The translations under genes and the position numbers were made by a program. The notes under the pieces were generated by a model. The model ran no database searches, had not been told where the DNA came from, and saw only the letters and a list, made by a program, of their open reading frames with translations. 64,000 nucleotides of DNA, taken from NCBI GenBank assembly GCA_934695325.1, contig CAKUVD010000009.1, positions 81,514-145,513 on the forward strand, in the 5' to 3' direction. The DNA comes from an uncultured Bacteroidales bacterium. Its GTDB lineage: Bacteria; Bacteroidota; Bacteroidia; Bacteroidales; UBA932. Below, in pieces: positions 8,910 to 16,950 of the stretch (position 1 is its first letter; the number at the start of each line of letters is the position of its first letter).

Positions 8910-10199
8910 ATGGCAGAAAGGAAGTTGCATTTCGAGACACTTCAGGTACACGCCGGACAGGAGCGGCCTGACCCTTCGACAGACGCAAGGGCTGTCCCTA
9001 TATACCAGACGACATCATATGTATTCCACGACTCGCAGAACGCGGCCGACAGATTTGCGTTGAAAGACGCAGGAAACATCTACGGCCGTCTCACCAACCC
9101 GACACAAGGAGTATTCGAGGACAGAGTCGCGGCACTTGAGGGCGGAGTCGCGGCACTTGCAGTCGCAAGCGGTGCGGCAGCCGTCACATACGCATTGCAG
9201 AACCTCCTCGCCCCGGGCGACCACATAGTCGCAGCCGACAACCTATATGGCGGCTCATTCAACCTCATCACCCATACGCTCCACGCCCAGGGTGTCCAGA
9301 GCACTATCGTCAATGTCAATGACCTTGTGGCCCTGGAGAAGGCTATCCGCCCGAACACAAAGGTCGTATATGCCGAGACATTCGGCAACCCTAACTCTGA
9401 TGTCACAGACCTTGAAGGGGTCGCAGCAGTTGCCCATAAGTATGGAATTCCGTTCATAGTGGACAATACTTTCGGCACGCCGTACCTCATCAGGCCCATC
9501 GAGCACGGAGCGGATGTCGTGGTGCATTCTGCCACTAAATTCATCGGCGGCCACGGTTCAAGCCTCGGAGGAGTGATTGTGGACGGCGGGACTTTCGACT
9601 GGAATGCGTATCCGGAGAAGTTCCCGACATTGGCACAGCCGGATCCGTCATATCACGGGGCGATTTTCGCAGATGTCGCAGGCAAGGCTGCATTCGTGAC
9701 AAGAATACGCGCCGTAGTGCTGCGTGACACAGGAGCCGCCATATCTCCGTTCAACGCATTCATCCTCCTCCAAGGACTTGAGACATTGTCACTCAGGGTT
9801 GAGCGCCACGTGAAGAACGCATTGAAAGCGGTTGATTTCCTGGCGCATCACCCTAAGGTGGCGAAAGTGAACCACCCGTCACTGCCGGATCACCCTGACC
9901 ACTCGCTGTATGAGAAGTATTTTCCTAACGGAGGCGGCTCCATATTCACATTCGAGATCAAGGGCGGTGAGAATGAAGCGTGGAAGTTCATTGACTCGCT
10001 GAAGATTTTCTCACTCCTCGCAAATGTCGCCGATGTGAAGAGCCTTGTAATCCACCCGGCTACTACTACTCACTCGCAGATGAGTCCGGAAGAGCTTGAA
10101 CAGCAGCATATCACTCCAGCCACAGTCCGCCTGAGCATCGGAATCGAGCACATCGATGACATCATAGCGGACCTCAGTCAGGCACTTGATCGGATATAG
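8910..10199 (+). CDS. metY: O-acetylhomoserine aminocarboxypropyltransferase (sulfhydrylase)
   Basis: 429 residues, typical for the MetY/CysD group, which is longer than cystathionine synthases. The PLP enzyme uses O-acetylhomoserine and sulfide to make homocysteine in methionine synthesis. The N-terminus LHFETLQVHAGQERPDPSTD is characteristic. The PLP lysine is K210 in HSATKFIGGHG, and YGRLTNPTQ and GAAAVTYALQN contribute to cofactor binding. The start codon lies two bases after the stop of the GDPD-GH31 gene, so the two are cotranscribed and perhaps coupled although no metabolic link is obvious. A hairpin follows at 10276. Confidence 0.95.
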   Translation: MAERKLHFETLQVHAGQERPDPSTDARAVPIYQTTSYVFHDSQNAADRFALKDAGNIYGRLTNPTQGVFEDRVAALEGGVAALAVASGAAAVTYALQNLLAPGDHIVAADNLYGGSFNLITHTLHAQGVQSTIVNVNDLVALEKAIRPNTKVVYAETFGNPNSDVTDLEGVAAVAHKYGIPFIVDNTFGTPYLIRPIEHGADVVVHSATKFIGGHGSSLGGVIVDGGTFDWNAYPEKFPTLAQPDPSYHGAIFADVAGKAAFVTRIRAVVLRDTGAAISPFNAFILLQGLETLSLRVERHVKNALKAVDFLAHHPKVAKVNHPSLPDHPDHSLYEKYFPNGGGSIFTFEIKGGENEAWKFIDSLKIFSLLANVADVKSLVIHPATTTHSQMSPEELEQQHITPATVRLSIGIEHIDDIIADLSQALDRI

Positions 10200-10275
10200 A
10201 CGCTAAAGGCATCTTGTGGCCTGCCCAACGAGCAGACAGATGCCGAGTTAAGCACAATCACTTGGTTCATAAGAT

Positions 10276-10324
10276 AATGACCGACTTCAGAGCTGCAATA
10301 CCGCAGACTCCGGAGCCGGTCATT
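10276..10324. terminator. Probable terminator between convergent genes
   Basis: Arms AATGACCG (10276-10283) and CGGTCATT (10317-10324) enclose a 33-base loop with a smaller inner stem. It lies between metY and the exported unknown gene. The T-run on the plus side is short, so efficiency is uncertain. Confidence 0.5.
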
Positions 10325-10342
10325 TTATTGCATATCATACAT

Positions 10343-11563
10343 TCAACGGGCAGTCAGCGGCGAGACCTTAAGAGAAACCATATAAAATGCAGAGTACTTG
10401 TCAATGTGCCTGTAGACGTCTATCGTATAGACAGAGACATCGTCACGTCCCTGCAGGACATAGAAGTGCCCGTCACCGGATTTGATGCGGCTTAGCCTGA
10501 CGCCCATAGATGAAATATCGGCAGCCAGAGCGTCTGCGAATGCGACAGCTTCATCTTCAGTCCATTGCGGACGGGCAAGAATCCGTTCGGAATCATATTT
10601 GAGCGCCGACGGCACTTTTCCGGAGATTCCACGCTCGAAAGAAATCTCATAGCATCCCAAGGCATCGTTAAGTCCACTCCGCGCACTTACGGAGAACACA
10701 GGTTCGCCATTGTATGTAAGATTGTACCCCACATGCTTCCTTTCGCCGTAATTATCATTGCCATAGACTATTACTCCACCGCTGAAATAATCCTGCCATT
10801 CCCAGTTGGACCGCTTGCGGACTGCCGCACCGACATCGCTGAAATGTAGATTCCACGGATTTCCGTCCACAGGCTCCACCACACCGAGAGGCCTGTACAT
10901 AACATCGCCAATGCTGAGTTCACGGTCAGGCTCCACGAAGGTCGCCAAAGCCGGCGTCACAGGCTCCGGGCTCCCGGACACACCTGCATTGACCCTAGCC
11001 TCGGCCTCCTTCATTTCCTCTTCAGTCCAGTAGGTCAATGTCCTGTGCTCGCAGCAGACGAGCCGTCCGTCCTCATCCCGAACCTCGCGGCTCACCCAGT
11101 TCCCTTGGGAATCCTTCTTCAGGATATTATAAGAATATGAAAGCCGCCCTAAAAGCAGCACGACTGACTCCGAGCGGACGATGTCCCCGTCGCTGTCCAG
11201 ATAATCTACCGCATCGCTCTTGCCTTTCTTATATATGGCGTCTTCCTGGATACTGTAGAACGTGGTGTCCGGCCCTGAGGAAAGGAAAGGCAGCGCGAGT
11301 GTGTCAATGTCAATGAAAGGCACACCGCCCCATCTCCATTCCCTTCTGATATTGGCGTCCAGAACCTCCGTGCCATCTGCCCTGAACTCAAGTACAGTAG
11401 CTGAATCATTCTTTGTATTGGTCGTGACGCATTGTCTCACGTGCCCGTGCAGGGCATACAACAGAGCATCCAGGTATAAACGACCAAAGTACCCGTCAGC
11501 ACGACAAGGCAATGCCGCTGACATAAGGGCGAGGACAATGAAGGTTCTATTTAAGCCTTTCAT
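10343..11563 (-). CDS. Exported protein of unknown function
   Basis: 406 residues with a signal peptide (MKGLNRTFIVLALMSAALPC, then RADGYF). The mature part is soluble-looking and rich in charged and aromatic residues. The C-terminal third (FADALAADISSMGVRLS...) looks like a small alpha/beta domain, and the central part contains MYRPLGVVEPVDG. I recognise no family or catalytic motif. It begins 19 bases after the mnmA stop and is probably cotranscribed with it. The Cys at the end of the hydrophobic stretch (LPC) is a weak lipobox, so a lipoprotein is possible but not favoured. Confidence 0.75.
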   Translation of the reverse strand: MKGLNRTFIVLALMSAALPCRADGYFGRLYLDALLYALHGHVRQCVTTNTKNDSATVLEFRADGTEVLDANIRREWRWGGVPFIDIDTLALPFLSSGPDTTFYSIQEDAIYKKGKSDAVDYLDSDGDIVRSESVVLLLGRLSYSYNILKKDSQGNWVSREVRDEDGRLVCCEHRTLTYWTEEEMKEAEARVNAGVSGSPEPVTPALATFVEPDRELSIGDVMYRPLGVVEPVDGNPWNLHFSDVGAAVRKRSNWEWQDYFSGGVIVYGNDNYGERKHVGYNLTYNGEPVFSVSARSGLNDALGCYEISFERGISGKVPSALKYDSERILARPQWTEDEAVAFADALAADISSMGVRLSRIKSGDGHFYVLQGRDDVSVYTIDVYRHIDKYSAFYMVSLKVSPLTAR

Positions 11564-11582
11564 ATTCTTTCTCTGGCAAGGA

Positions 11583-13019
11583 CTAAATGACGCCGGAGCC
11601 TATCATCTCGTCCCGGTCATACCACACTGCGAACTGCCCGGGAGTTATTCCGCGCTGAGGAGTCTCGAACAATATGAACAGCCCGGCATCGCGCATCACC
11701 AGGACCGCATCCTGAAGCGGCTGGCGGTAACGGATGCGCACACGGTAGCGCCGTATCTCCCCTACCTTCATCCTGATATCCTCTCGTATCCAGTGGATCT
11801 CGCCAGGGGCGACCATAAGACAGCTGCGTGACAAGCCCTTGTGCTGATGCCCCTCCCCCACATATATGATGTTCCTGTCAATGTCCGTGGATATCACGAA
11901 AAGAGAATCCTTGTGACCGCCGATGTTAAGGCCCTTGCGCTGTCCTATCGTATAGAACTGCGCCCCCTCGTGCCGTCCGACGACAGCCCCGTAAGGATTG
12001 GCCTTGTAACGTGTCTTCTTTATATGGTGCTTTCCGGACCTGTAGGTCTCCGTCTCGAACTTGATGTCCTCGTATGTGACAGGCTTCGAGAGCCTTTCCA
12101 GCTGTCCGTCTGTAAGGGCACGGACCTTGTCGAAGTTATAGATGGAGTCATAGCGACAACCGCCTTCGTAGGTTCCCGCATCACAATGAGCCGCCTTGTC
12201 GTCGGAGATATAGTCCGTCACGAGGCTGACTTCCCCTATCCAGTCATCCGCAAGGATGGACTCCATCGTGGATTTTATATACTGATATTGTTCAGAATCA
12301 TTGAAATAGGCATCATAGACCTCGACGACATCGCCCTCCACCGACTTCAGTTTCTGCTGCAGGAACACCGGGAGATCGACTTTTCCCACGAAGCATATTC
12401 CCTGGGAATCTTTCTTCTCTGCAGACGGAAGGTCAGCCTCTGCGGCAATGCGCCTTACCTCCGGCTTGCATATATCACCTATCGGGAACATCGCCATCGA
12501 AAGCTGCTCCTCCGTGAGCTGGCAAAGGAAATAGCTCTGGTCCTTGTTCGGATCCGTCCCCGCAAGTATCCTCCATACAGGCTTGCCGTCACTCATAATC
12601 TGCTTTCCTTCAGCATCCAGGGCCGGTTCCTTACGGCAATAGTGCCCTGTGGCGACCATATCGGCACCCATCTTCCGCGCAGCCTTCAGAAAGGCATCGA
12701 ACTTTATCTCACGATTGCAAAGCACATCCGGATTCGGAGTACGTCCTTTAGAATACTCATCGAACATATAGTCCACCACCCTCTGCCGATATTCTTTGCT
12801 GAGGTCAATGAAATAGAACGGTATGCCTATCTTCCTGGCAACCATCTCCGCCACGAACCTGTCCTCCTCCCATTCGCAGTCACCGTGAAGAGTGCCTTCC
12901 GTATCATGCCAATTCTGCATAAACATAGCGAACACGTCATAGCCCTGCCGCTTCAGAAGCAGAGCCGCCACACTGGAATCAACGCCTCCGGAAAGGCCTA
13001 TGCAAACTTTCTTACCCAT
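11583..13019 (-). CDS. mnmA: tRNA 2-thiouridine(34) synthase MnmA with a large central insertion
   Basis: 478 residues, against about 350-380 in most bacteria. MnmA adenylates and thiolates U34 in the anticodon of Lys, Glu and Gln tRNAs. The PP-loop SGGVDSS is near residue 10. The catalytic cysteines are in VLCNREIKFDAF and SQGICFVGKVDLP, and the tRNA-recognition segment YTIGQRKGLNIGG is present. Between K225 and G344 there are about 118 residues where most relatives have about 20. The insert contains CDAGTYEGGCRYDSIYNFDKV and is rich in Tyr and charged residues. The start MGKKVCIGLSGG was chosen because the upstream extension lacks homology and would enter the promoter. A promoter element lies at 13059-13066. 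Confidence 0.93.
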   Translation of the reverse strand: MGKKVCIGLSGGVDSSVAALLLKRQGYDVFAMFMQNWHDTEGTLHGDCEWEEDRFVAEMVARKIGIPFYFIDLSKEYRQRVVDYMFDEYSKGRTPNPDVLCNREIKFDAFLKAARKMGADMVATGHYCRKEPALDAEGKQIMSDGKPVWRILAGTDPNKDQSYFLCQLTEEQLSMAMFPIGDICKPEVRRIAAEADLPSAEKKDSQGICFVGKVDLPVFLQQKLKSVEGDVVEVYDAYFNDSEQYQYIKSTMESILADDWIGEVSLVTDYISDDKAAHCDAGTYEGGCRYDSIYNFDKVRALTDGQLERLSKPVTYEDIKFETETYRSGKHHIKKTRYKANPYGAVVGRHEGAQFYTIGQRKGLNIGGHKDSLFVISTDIDRNIIYVGEGHQHKGLSRSCLMVAPGEIHWIREDIRMKVGEIRRYRVRIRYRQPLQDAVLVMRDAGLFILFETPQRGITPGQFAVWYDRDEMIGSGVI

Positions 13020-13058
13020 ATATGCTAGTTTTATCCGGGCAAGCAGCCCGCCATACTG

Positions 13059-13066
13059 CAAAGATA
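13059..13066 (-). promoter_or_regulatory. -7 promoter element of mnmA
   Basis: TATCTTTG followed by CAG on the minus strand, the same extended form seen before lpxC and rimP. It is 40 bases upstream of the mnmA ATG and excludes the longer start at 13061. Confidence 0.55.
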
Positions 13067-13123
13067 ATCAAAAGCTGTAAGAAGCCGTTTGTAATTAAAT
13101 TTTTATTTCTTGCCGCATTTTGC

Positions 13124-13131
13124 TATCTTTG
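13124..13131 (+). promoter_or_regulatory. -7 promoter element of cdd
   Basis: TATCTTTG on the plus strand, 30 bases before the cdd ATG. No TTTG box at the ideal distance. Confidence 0.5.
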
Positions 13132-13160
13132 AAACGTTTGACATATAATATACCGTCATT

Positions 13161-13637
13161 ATGATAAACAGTAAACTGGAAATAGACTATATAGAATACG
13201 ACAGCCTGGATGAGCTTGAGCCACAGGACAGGGAGCTCTGCGAAGCGGCTGAGAGAGCATTGAAAGGCTCTTATGCACCCTACTCTCATTTCAATGTAGG
13301 AGCTGCGGTAAGGCTTGCGGACGGAAGCATTGTCACTGGTGCGAACCAGGAGAATTCTGCCTATCCGTCAGGACTTTGCGCCGAAAGGACGGCGATGTTC
13401 GCAGCACACGCAAACCACCCTGCCACGCCGATGACCGCAATAGCGATAACAGGTGCACAGAACGGAGTCCTCAACAGCGGTATAACAGCCCCCTGCGGTG
13501 CGTGCCGCCAGGTTATGGCCGAGTACCAGAAAATCAGCGGAGTGAAGTGGACAGTGCTTTTCTACGGCAAGGACAAGATATTGAAATTCCGCCAGGTCGA
13601 TGACATCCTGCCATTCATCTTCACGAATCTGGATTAG
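13161..13637 (+). CDS. cdd: Cytidine deaminase
   Basis: 158 residues, homotetrameric-type size. It deaminates cytidine and deoxycytidine to the uridine forms in pyrimidine salvage. The zinc site is complete: C73 and the catalytic E75 in LCAERTAMFA, and C112 and C115 in PCGACRQVMAEY. The substrate-binding segment SHFNVGAAVRLADG lies upstream as expected. It is a single gene with its own promoter element; a long hairpin at 13695 follows. The first 25 residues are a short acidic extension. Confidence 0.96.
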   Translation: MINSKLEIDYIEYDSLDELEPQDRELCEAAERALKGSYAPYSHFNVGAAVRLADGSIVTGANQENSAYPSGLCAERTAMFAAHANHPATPMTAIAITGAQNGVLNSGITAPCGACRQVMAEYQKISGVKWTVLFYGKDKILKFRQVDDILPFIFTNLD

Positions 13638-13694
13638 AAATCCGTTTTGAAAATCCGTCCAAGAGACGCACAAGTAATTCAGACAAACCAATAT

Positions 13695-13734
13695 GCAAGG
13701 GGGTTCAAGGAAATTGATTTCCGAAACCCCTTGC
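13695..13734. terminator. Long hairpin downstream of cdd
   Basis: Arms GCAAGGGGGTTC (13695-13706) and GAAACCCCTTGC (13723-13734) with one mismatch, plus an inner GGAAAT/ATTTCC stem. It is the likely cdd terminator. Its right arm also carries the TTG of the SRP RNA promoter. Confidence 0.6.
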
Positions 13735-13760
13735 CATTTAAATAAAAAGTCGTACATTTG
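13731..13760 (+). promoter_or_regulatory. Promoter of the SRP RNA gene
   Basis: TTG (13731-13733), 19 bases, then TACATTTG (13753-13760). Transcription would start near 13767, at the first base of the predicted terminal stem of the RNA. Confidence 0.65.
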
Positions 13761-13762
13761 TG

Positions 13763-13869
13763 CTCGGGAAAGTCGTACACGACCAGCTCCCTCTAAACTC
13801 CCCCAGGGTCGGAAGGCAGCAAGGGTAGGAGGTCGTAGCGGTGCGATGTGCTAAGCTTTCCCTTTTTTT
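13763..13869 (+). ncRNA. ffs: 4.5S (small bacterial) signal recognition particle RNA
   Basis: The conserved SRP tip is visible as CCCCCAGGGTCGGAAGGCAGCAAGGG (given here as its core GGTCGGAAGGCAGCA at 13807-13821). This contains the GGAA tetraloop and the asymmetric internal loop bound by Ffh. The ends pair as GGGAAAG (13766-13772) with CTTTCCC (13856-13862), and a run of seven T follows as terminator. The RNA assembles with Ffh to target membrane and secreted proteins. Exact ends are estimated from the promoter and T-run. Confidence 0.85.
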
Positions 13870-13980
13870 GTTTCCTTCGGTATAATTGCCAAACTTTCCC
13901 ATTGATTACCAATTATCTACAAAATTTAAAGTACTAGGTTCTGAGCATTGGAATATGGAGCGAAACGTATGCGGCAGACA

Positions 13981-14015
13981 TAAAAGACGGACACTGATTT
14001 CTCAGTGTCCGTCTT
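13981..14015 (-). terminator. Terminator of the initiator tRNA
   Basis: A perfect 14-bp inverted repeat (13984-13997 and 14002-14015) starts directly after the encoded CCA of the tRNA on the minus strand and is followed by TTTTAT. Confidence 0.8.
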
Positions 14016-14090
14016 GGTAGCGGGGGAAGGACTCGAACCTCCGGCCTCCGGGTTATGAGCCCGACGAGCTACCAACTGCTCTACCCCGCG
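14015..14090 (-). tRNA. tRNA-Met (CAU), initiator type
   Basis: A full cloverleaf can be folded: 7-bp acceptor, D arm GAGC/GCTC, anticodon stem TCGGG/CCCGG with loop CTCATAA, five-base variable loop and T arm with TTCGAGT. Two initiator marks are present. Position 1:72 is an unpaired C/U, and three consecutive G-C pairs close the anticodon stem. CCA is encoded (14015-14017). A near-consensus promoter lies 14 bases upstream. Confidence 0.9.
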
Positions 14091-14104
14091 ATGTGATTGG
14101 ACTA

Positions 14105-14135
14105 CAAAGGTAGGCATTATTTTTTAATCTGCAAA
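14105..14135 (-). promoter_or_regulatory. Promoter of the initiator tRNA
   Basis: On the minus strand TTTG (14135-14132), 19 bases, TACCTTTG (14112-14105), an almost ideal Bacteroidota housekeeping promoter. Confidence 0.75.
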
Positions 14136-14252
14136 CTTTTTCGTGATTTTTTCTAAAAAAACGACATCGCCACATAGAACCGGCCTACGGACAGACCGAC
14201 AGAAATATAAAAACTCCGTGAGCATTACCTGAAGGACACATCATAAACGGCA

Positions 14253-15155
14253 TTACTTCTTCCCTGTCACTACCATAAACGTCACGGCTATCAGAGTGAT
14301 GACCACGCCTACTATTATATTGACCGTCAGCGATTCGCCGAAGAAGATGGTACCTACAGCTATGGCCGTGACCGGCTCGAAGACACCCAGGACAGATGTC
14401 TTGGTGGCACCGATAATACGCGTGGCGATGGCCAGCGTCAGCAGGGAAATCAATGTCGGAAAAACAGCCAACCCTATCAAGTTCAGCCAGCAAGTCCAGC
14501 CGTGTACTCCGGCAAGCAAGTCTCCCCCGGAAAAGGCATTGTGGACAATGAACAGGACAGAGCCCGTACCCAGGGCGTAGAACGTCAGCACGTGGCTGGA
14601 CACAGTGCGCAGACGGCGACTCCGGTTCACAATCACCAGATACAACGCATACGCAAGAGCGGAGCCTCCGGCGAGCAGCAGGCCCACAAAATTCAACGAT
14701 ACATTTCCAGAAGGTTTGCTCAGTATAACCACGCCGACAAACGTCATAATGATGGACACCCAGACCTGCCAAGTCGGATACACCTTCAGAAAGACCATTA
14801 TCAATGCCACGAGGACTGGGTAGAGAAACACTATCGTCGTGGCAAGACCTGCAGGTATGTAGCCATAGGCTATGAACAGCAGCATACTGCTCAACCCGAA
14901 GAACACACCCAGGATGCAGAGCCGCAGGAACTGAGCCATATTGACTTTCAGGGACTCCTTTCGGAACACCAGCCAGACTCCCAGGATTGCCACGGCCAAC
15001 AGATACCGGAAGCAAAGCATCGTGTCCACGGAAACGCCCATAGAGAGCAGAGGCTTGGCGAACAGCGGATTGAGTCCATAGGTGACGCCAGTGATTACGC
15101 CGGCAGCATAGCCCCAGATTATATTGCCGGAATTAGTAGCTAACTTGTTGCTCAT
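14253..15155 (-). CDS. EamA/DMT-superfamily transporter
   Basis: 300 residues with about ten hydrophobic segments, the standard two-times-five arrangement of drug/metabolite transporters. The N-terminal half starts IIWGYAAGVITGVTYGLNPLFAKPL and carries FRYLLAVAILGVWL. The second half begins around LNFVGLLLAGGSALAYALYL and ends with LGVFEPVTAIAVGTIFFGESLT, a sequence very typical of EamA repeats. It sits in the inner membrane. The substrate is unknown; amino-acid or metabolite export is common in the family. It lies 67 bases behind hisS on the same strand, with a GC-rich hairpin between them that ends about ten bases before its start codon. Confidence 0.9.
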   Translation of the reverse strand: MSNKLATNSGNIIWGYAAGVITGVTYGLNPLFAKPLLSMGVSVDTMLCFRYLLAVAILGVWLVFRKESLKVNMAQFLRLCILGVFFGLSSMLLFIAYGYIPAGLATTIVFLYPVLVALIMVFLKVYPTWQVWVSIIMTFVGVVILSKPSGNVSLNFVGLLLAGGSALAYALYLVIVNRSRRLRTVSSHVLTFYALGTGSVLFIVHNAFSGGDLLAGVHGWTCWLNLIGLAVFPTLISLLTLAIATRIIGATKTSVLGVFEPVTAIAVGTIFFGESLTVNIIVGVVITLIAVTFMVVTGKK

Positions 15156-15165
15156 AAGGATGAAA

Positions 15166-15201
15166 CCGCGCCATCTACGGGGAGCCCCCTGACTGGCGCG
15201 G
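15166..15201 (-). terminator. GC-rich hairpin between hisS and the EamA gene
   Basis: Perfect 8-bp arms CCGCGCCA (15166-15173) and TGGCGCGG (15194-15201) with an inner GGGG/CCCC stem. On the minus strand only TTT follows, then the EamA start codon ten bases on. It may be a weak terminator or may hide the ribosome-binding region. Confidence 0.5.
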
Positions 15202-15222
15202 CTTATATGATAACATATGTTT

Positions 15223-16629
15223 CTAACTGCGCAGGAATTCCACTATTCCAGCGACATCATCTTTCCCGAAAGACTTCTGCTCGCCGGTAGCCAGATTCTT
15301 GACATTGACCTTCCCGTCAGCGACCTCATCGCTTCCGTTGATAGAGACGAACGGAATGCCTTTCTTGTCGGCATAGTCGAACTGCTTCTTCAGCTTGCCC
15401 GAGTCAGGAAATATCTCGCAGGATACACCGGCATCACGAAGACGTTTCACCACAGGCACTATATATGACAGCACAGAAGCATCCATATTCGCAAATAAGA
15501 CTTCAGCCGACCCAGCAAGCCCCTTAGGGAACTTATCCAGTCCATTCAGCACATCATATATACGGTCCGCACCGAAGGAAATGCCTACACCTGACATTCC
15601 CGGCAGTCCGAAGATTCCTGTGAGGTTGTCATAACGCCCGCCTCCGCAGATGCTGCCGATCGCAAAGTCAAGCGCCTTCACCTCGAAAATCGCCCCTGTG
15701 TAGTAGTTCAGGCCGCGGGCGAGAGACAAATCCATCTCCACAGTCTGCGACACGCCGGCACCGGCAATGAAACCGAACAATTCAGCCAGTTCATCAAGAC
15801 CCTTGAGACCTTCTTCTGACACAATGCCTGACGCAGACTTGCCTTCCATAAGGCCGCGCATAACAGCAATCTTCTCTTCTGTAGTCCCTGTCAGCTTCAG
15901 CACAGGCTCGATCACGGCAACAGCCTTGTCATCCAGCCCTTTCTCTCTCATCTCCGCCTCGACAGCCTCAAGCCCGATCTTCTCCAGCTTGTCAATGGCG
16001 ACAGTTATGTCAGTCACCTTGTCAGGATGCCCGCAGATTTCCGCAAGACCAGTGAGAACCTTCCTGTTGTTTATCTTGATGGCGACATTGATCCCGAACT
16101 TGCTGAATACAGTGTCGATGATCTGCACGAGCTCGAGTTCGTTAAGCTGCGACTTGCTGCCTATCACATCGGCGTCGCACTGGTAGAACTCGCGGTAGCG
16201 TCCCTTCTGAGGCCTGTCGGCACGCCATACAGGCTGGATTTGAAAGCGTCTGAAAGGGAACGCAATCTCATTCTGATGCTGAACCACATAACGCGCGAAA
16301 GGTACCGTAAGGTCATACCTGAGTCCCTTTTCGCAGACCGACATAGCGACCCTGTTGCTGTCCAGCGCACCATCGGCCCCAGTGCAAGCATCCAGGTCAA
16401 TGCCCTTGAAGGCATCGCCGCTATTGAGTATCTTGAACAGGAGTTTGTCCCCCTCGTCGCCATACTTTCCCAGCAATGTGGAAAGGTTCTCCATAGCAGG
16501 AGTCTCTATCTGCACATATCCGTAAGTCCTGTAAACAGAACGGATGGTGTCGAAAATATAGTTCCTTGCGGCCATTTCCACCTGGCCGAAGTCGCGGGTT
16601 CCCTTAGGAATAGATGGTTTCTGTGCCAT
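15223..16629 (-). CDS. hisS: Histidyl-tRNA synthetase
   Basis: 468 residues from [14 protein letters not shown], which is the conserved N-terminus of bacterial HisRS; an alternative ATG six codons upstream is less likely. The class II enzyme charges tRNA-His. Motif 1 follows [15 protein letters not shown], motif 2 is in [26 protein letters not shown], and the HisA region is [13 protein letters not shown] with [13 protein letters not shown]. The C-terminal anticodon-binding domain begins near residue 370 ([15 protein letters not shown]). A promoter element lies 87 bases upstream. Confidence 0.97.
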   Translation of the reverse strand: MAQKPSIPKGTRDFGQVEMAARNYIFDTIRSVYRTYGYVQIETPAMENLSTLLGKYGDEGDKLLFKILNSGDAFKGIDLDACTGADGALDSNRVAMSVCEKGLRYDLTVPFARYVVQHQNEIAFPFRRFQIQPVWRADRPQKGRYREFYQCDADVIGSKSQLNELELVQIIDTVFSKFGINVAIKINNRKVLTGLAEICGHPDKVTDITVAIDKLEKIGLEAVEAEMREKGLDDKAVAVIEPVLKLTGTTEEKIAVMRGLMEGKSASGIVSEEGLKGLDELAELFGFIAGAGVSQTVEMDLSLARGLNYYTGAIFEVKALDFAIGSICGGGRYDNLTGIFGLPGMSGVGISFGADRIYDVLNGLDKFPKGLAGSAEVLFANMDASVLSYIVPVVKRLRDAGVSCEIFPDSGKLKKQFDYADKKGIPFVSINGSDEVADGKVNVKNLATGEQKSFGKDDVAGIVEFLRS

Positions 16630-16715
16630 AAATTCAGAAGTTTTCAATCAATTTCTTAAAGATGCAGATGCCGCCGTCCGGCAAGATGTCCTGGCCGCAT
16701 CTCGTTCATAACTTA

Positions 16716-16744
16716 CAAAAATAGCAATAATTAGTGATAATCAA
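16716..16744 (-). promoter_or_regulatory. Promoter of hisS
   Basis: On the minus strand TTG (16744-16742), 18 bases, TATTTTTG (16723-16716). It overlaps back to back with the sppA promoter at 16756. Confidence 0.5.
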
Positions 16745-16755
16745 TGATTATTTTT

Positions 16756-16763
16756 TACCTTTG
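16756..16763 (+). promoter_or_regulatory. -7 promoter element of sppA
   Basis: TACCTTTG on the plus strand, 187 bases before the sppA ATG. A TTAG about 21 bases upstream is a poor -33 box. Confidence 0.5.
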
Positions 16764-16950
16764 TGACAATGCTGAAACCTCTGTGCGCAATGCCGGCAAC
16801 CTGATTCCCGTCGCACTTATGTACGGCAGAACAATAATTTCAACGGCGCTTCAAGGAGGATAGCCGTAGCTATCTGACGAAGGAGTCCGGAAGGAAATGA
16901 CAGATTAAGCCTCAAAGGCCTTTTTGAATTAATTTAAACAGATTCTAAAT
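16764..16950 (+). other. Long, structured 5' leader of sppA
   Basis: This stretch holds no gene. It contains a GATAGC/GCTATC hairpin (16860-16875), a purine-rich section with AAGGAGG, a short GCC/GGC hairpin followed by TTTTT (about 16907-16925), and then the motif AATTTAAACAGATTCTAAAT directly abutting the start codon. It looks like an attenuator-type leader, but no known riboswitch class is recognised. Confidence 0.4.
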
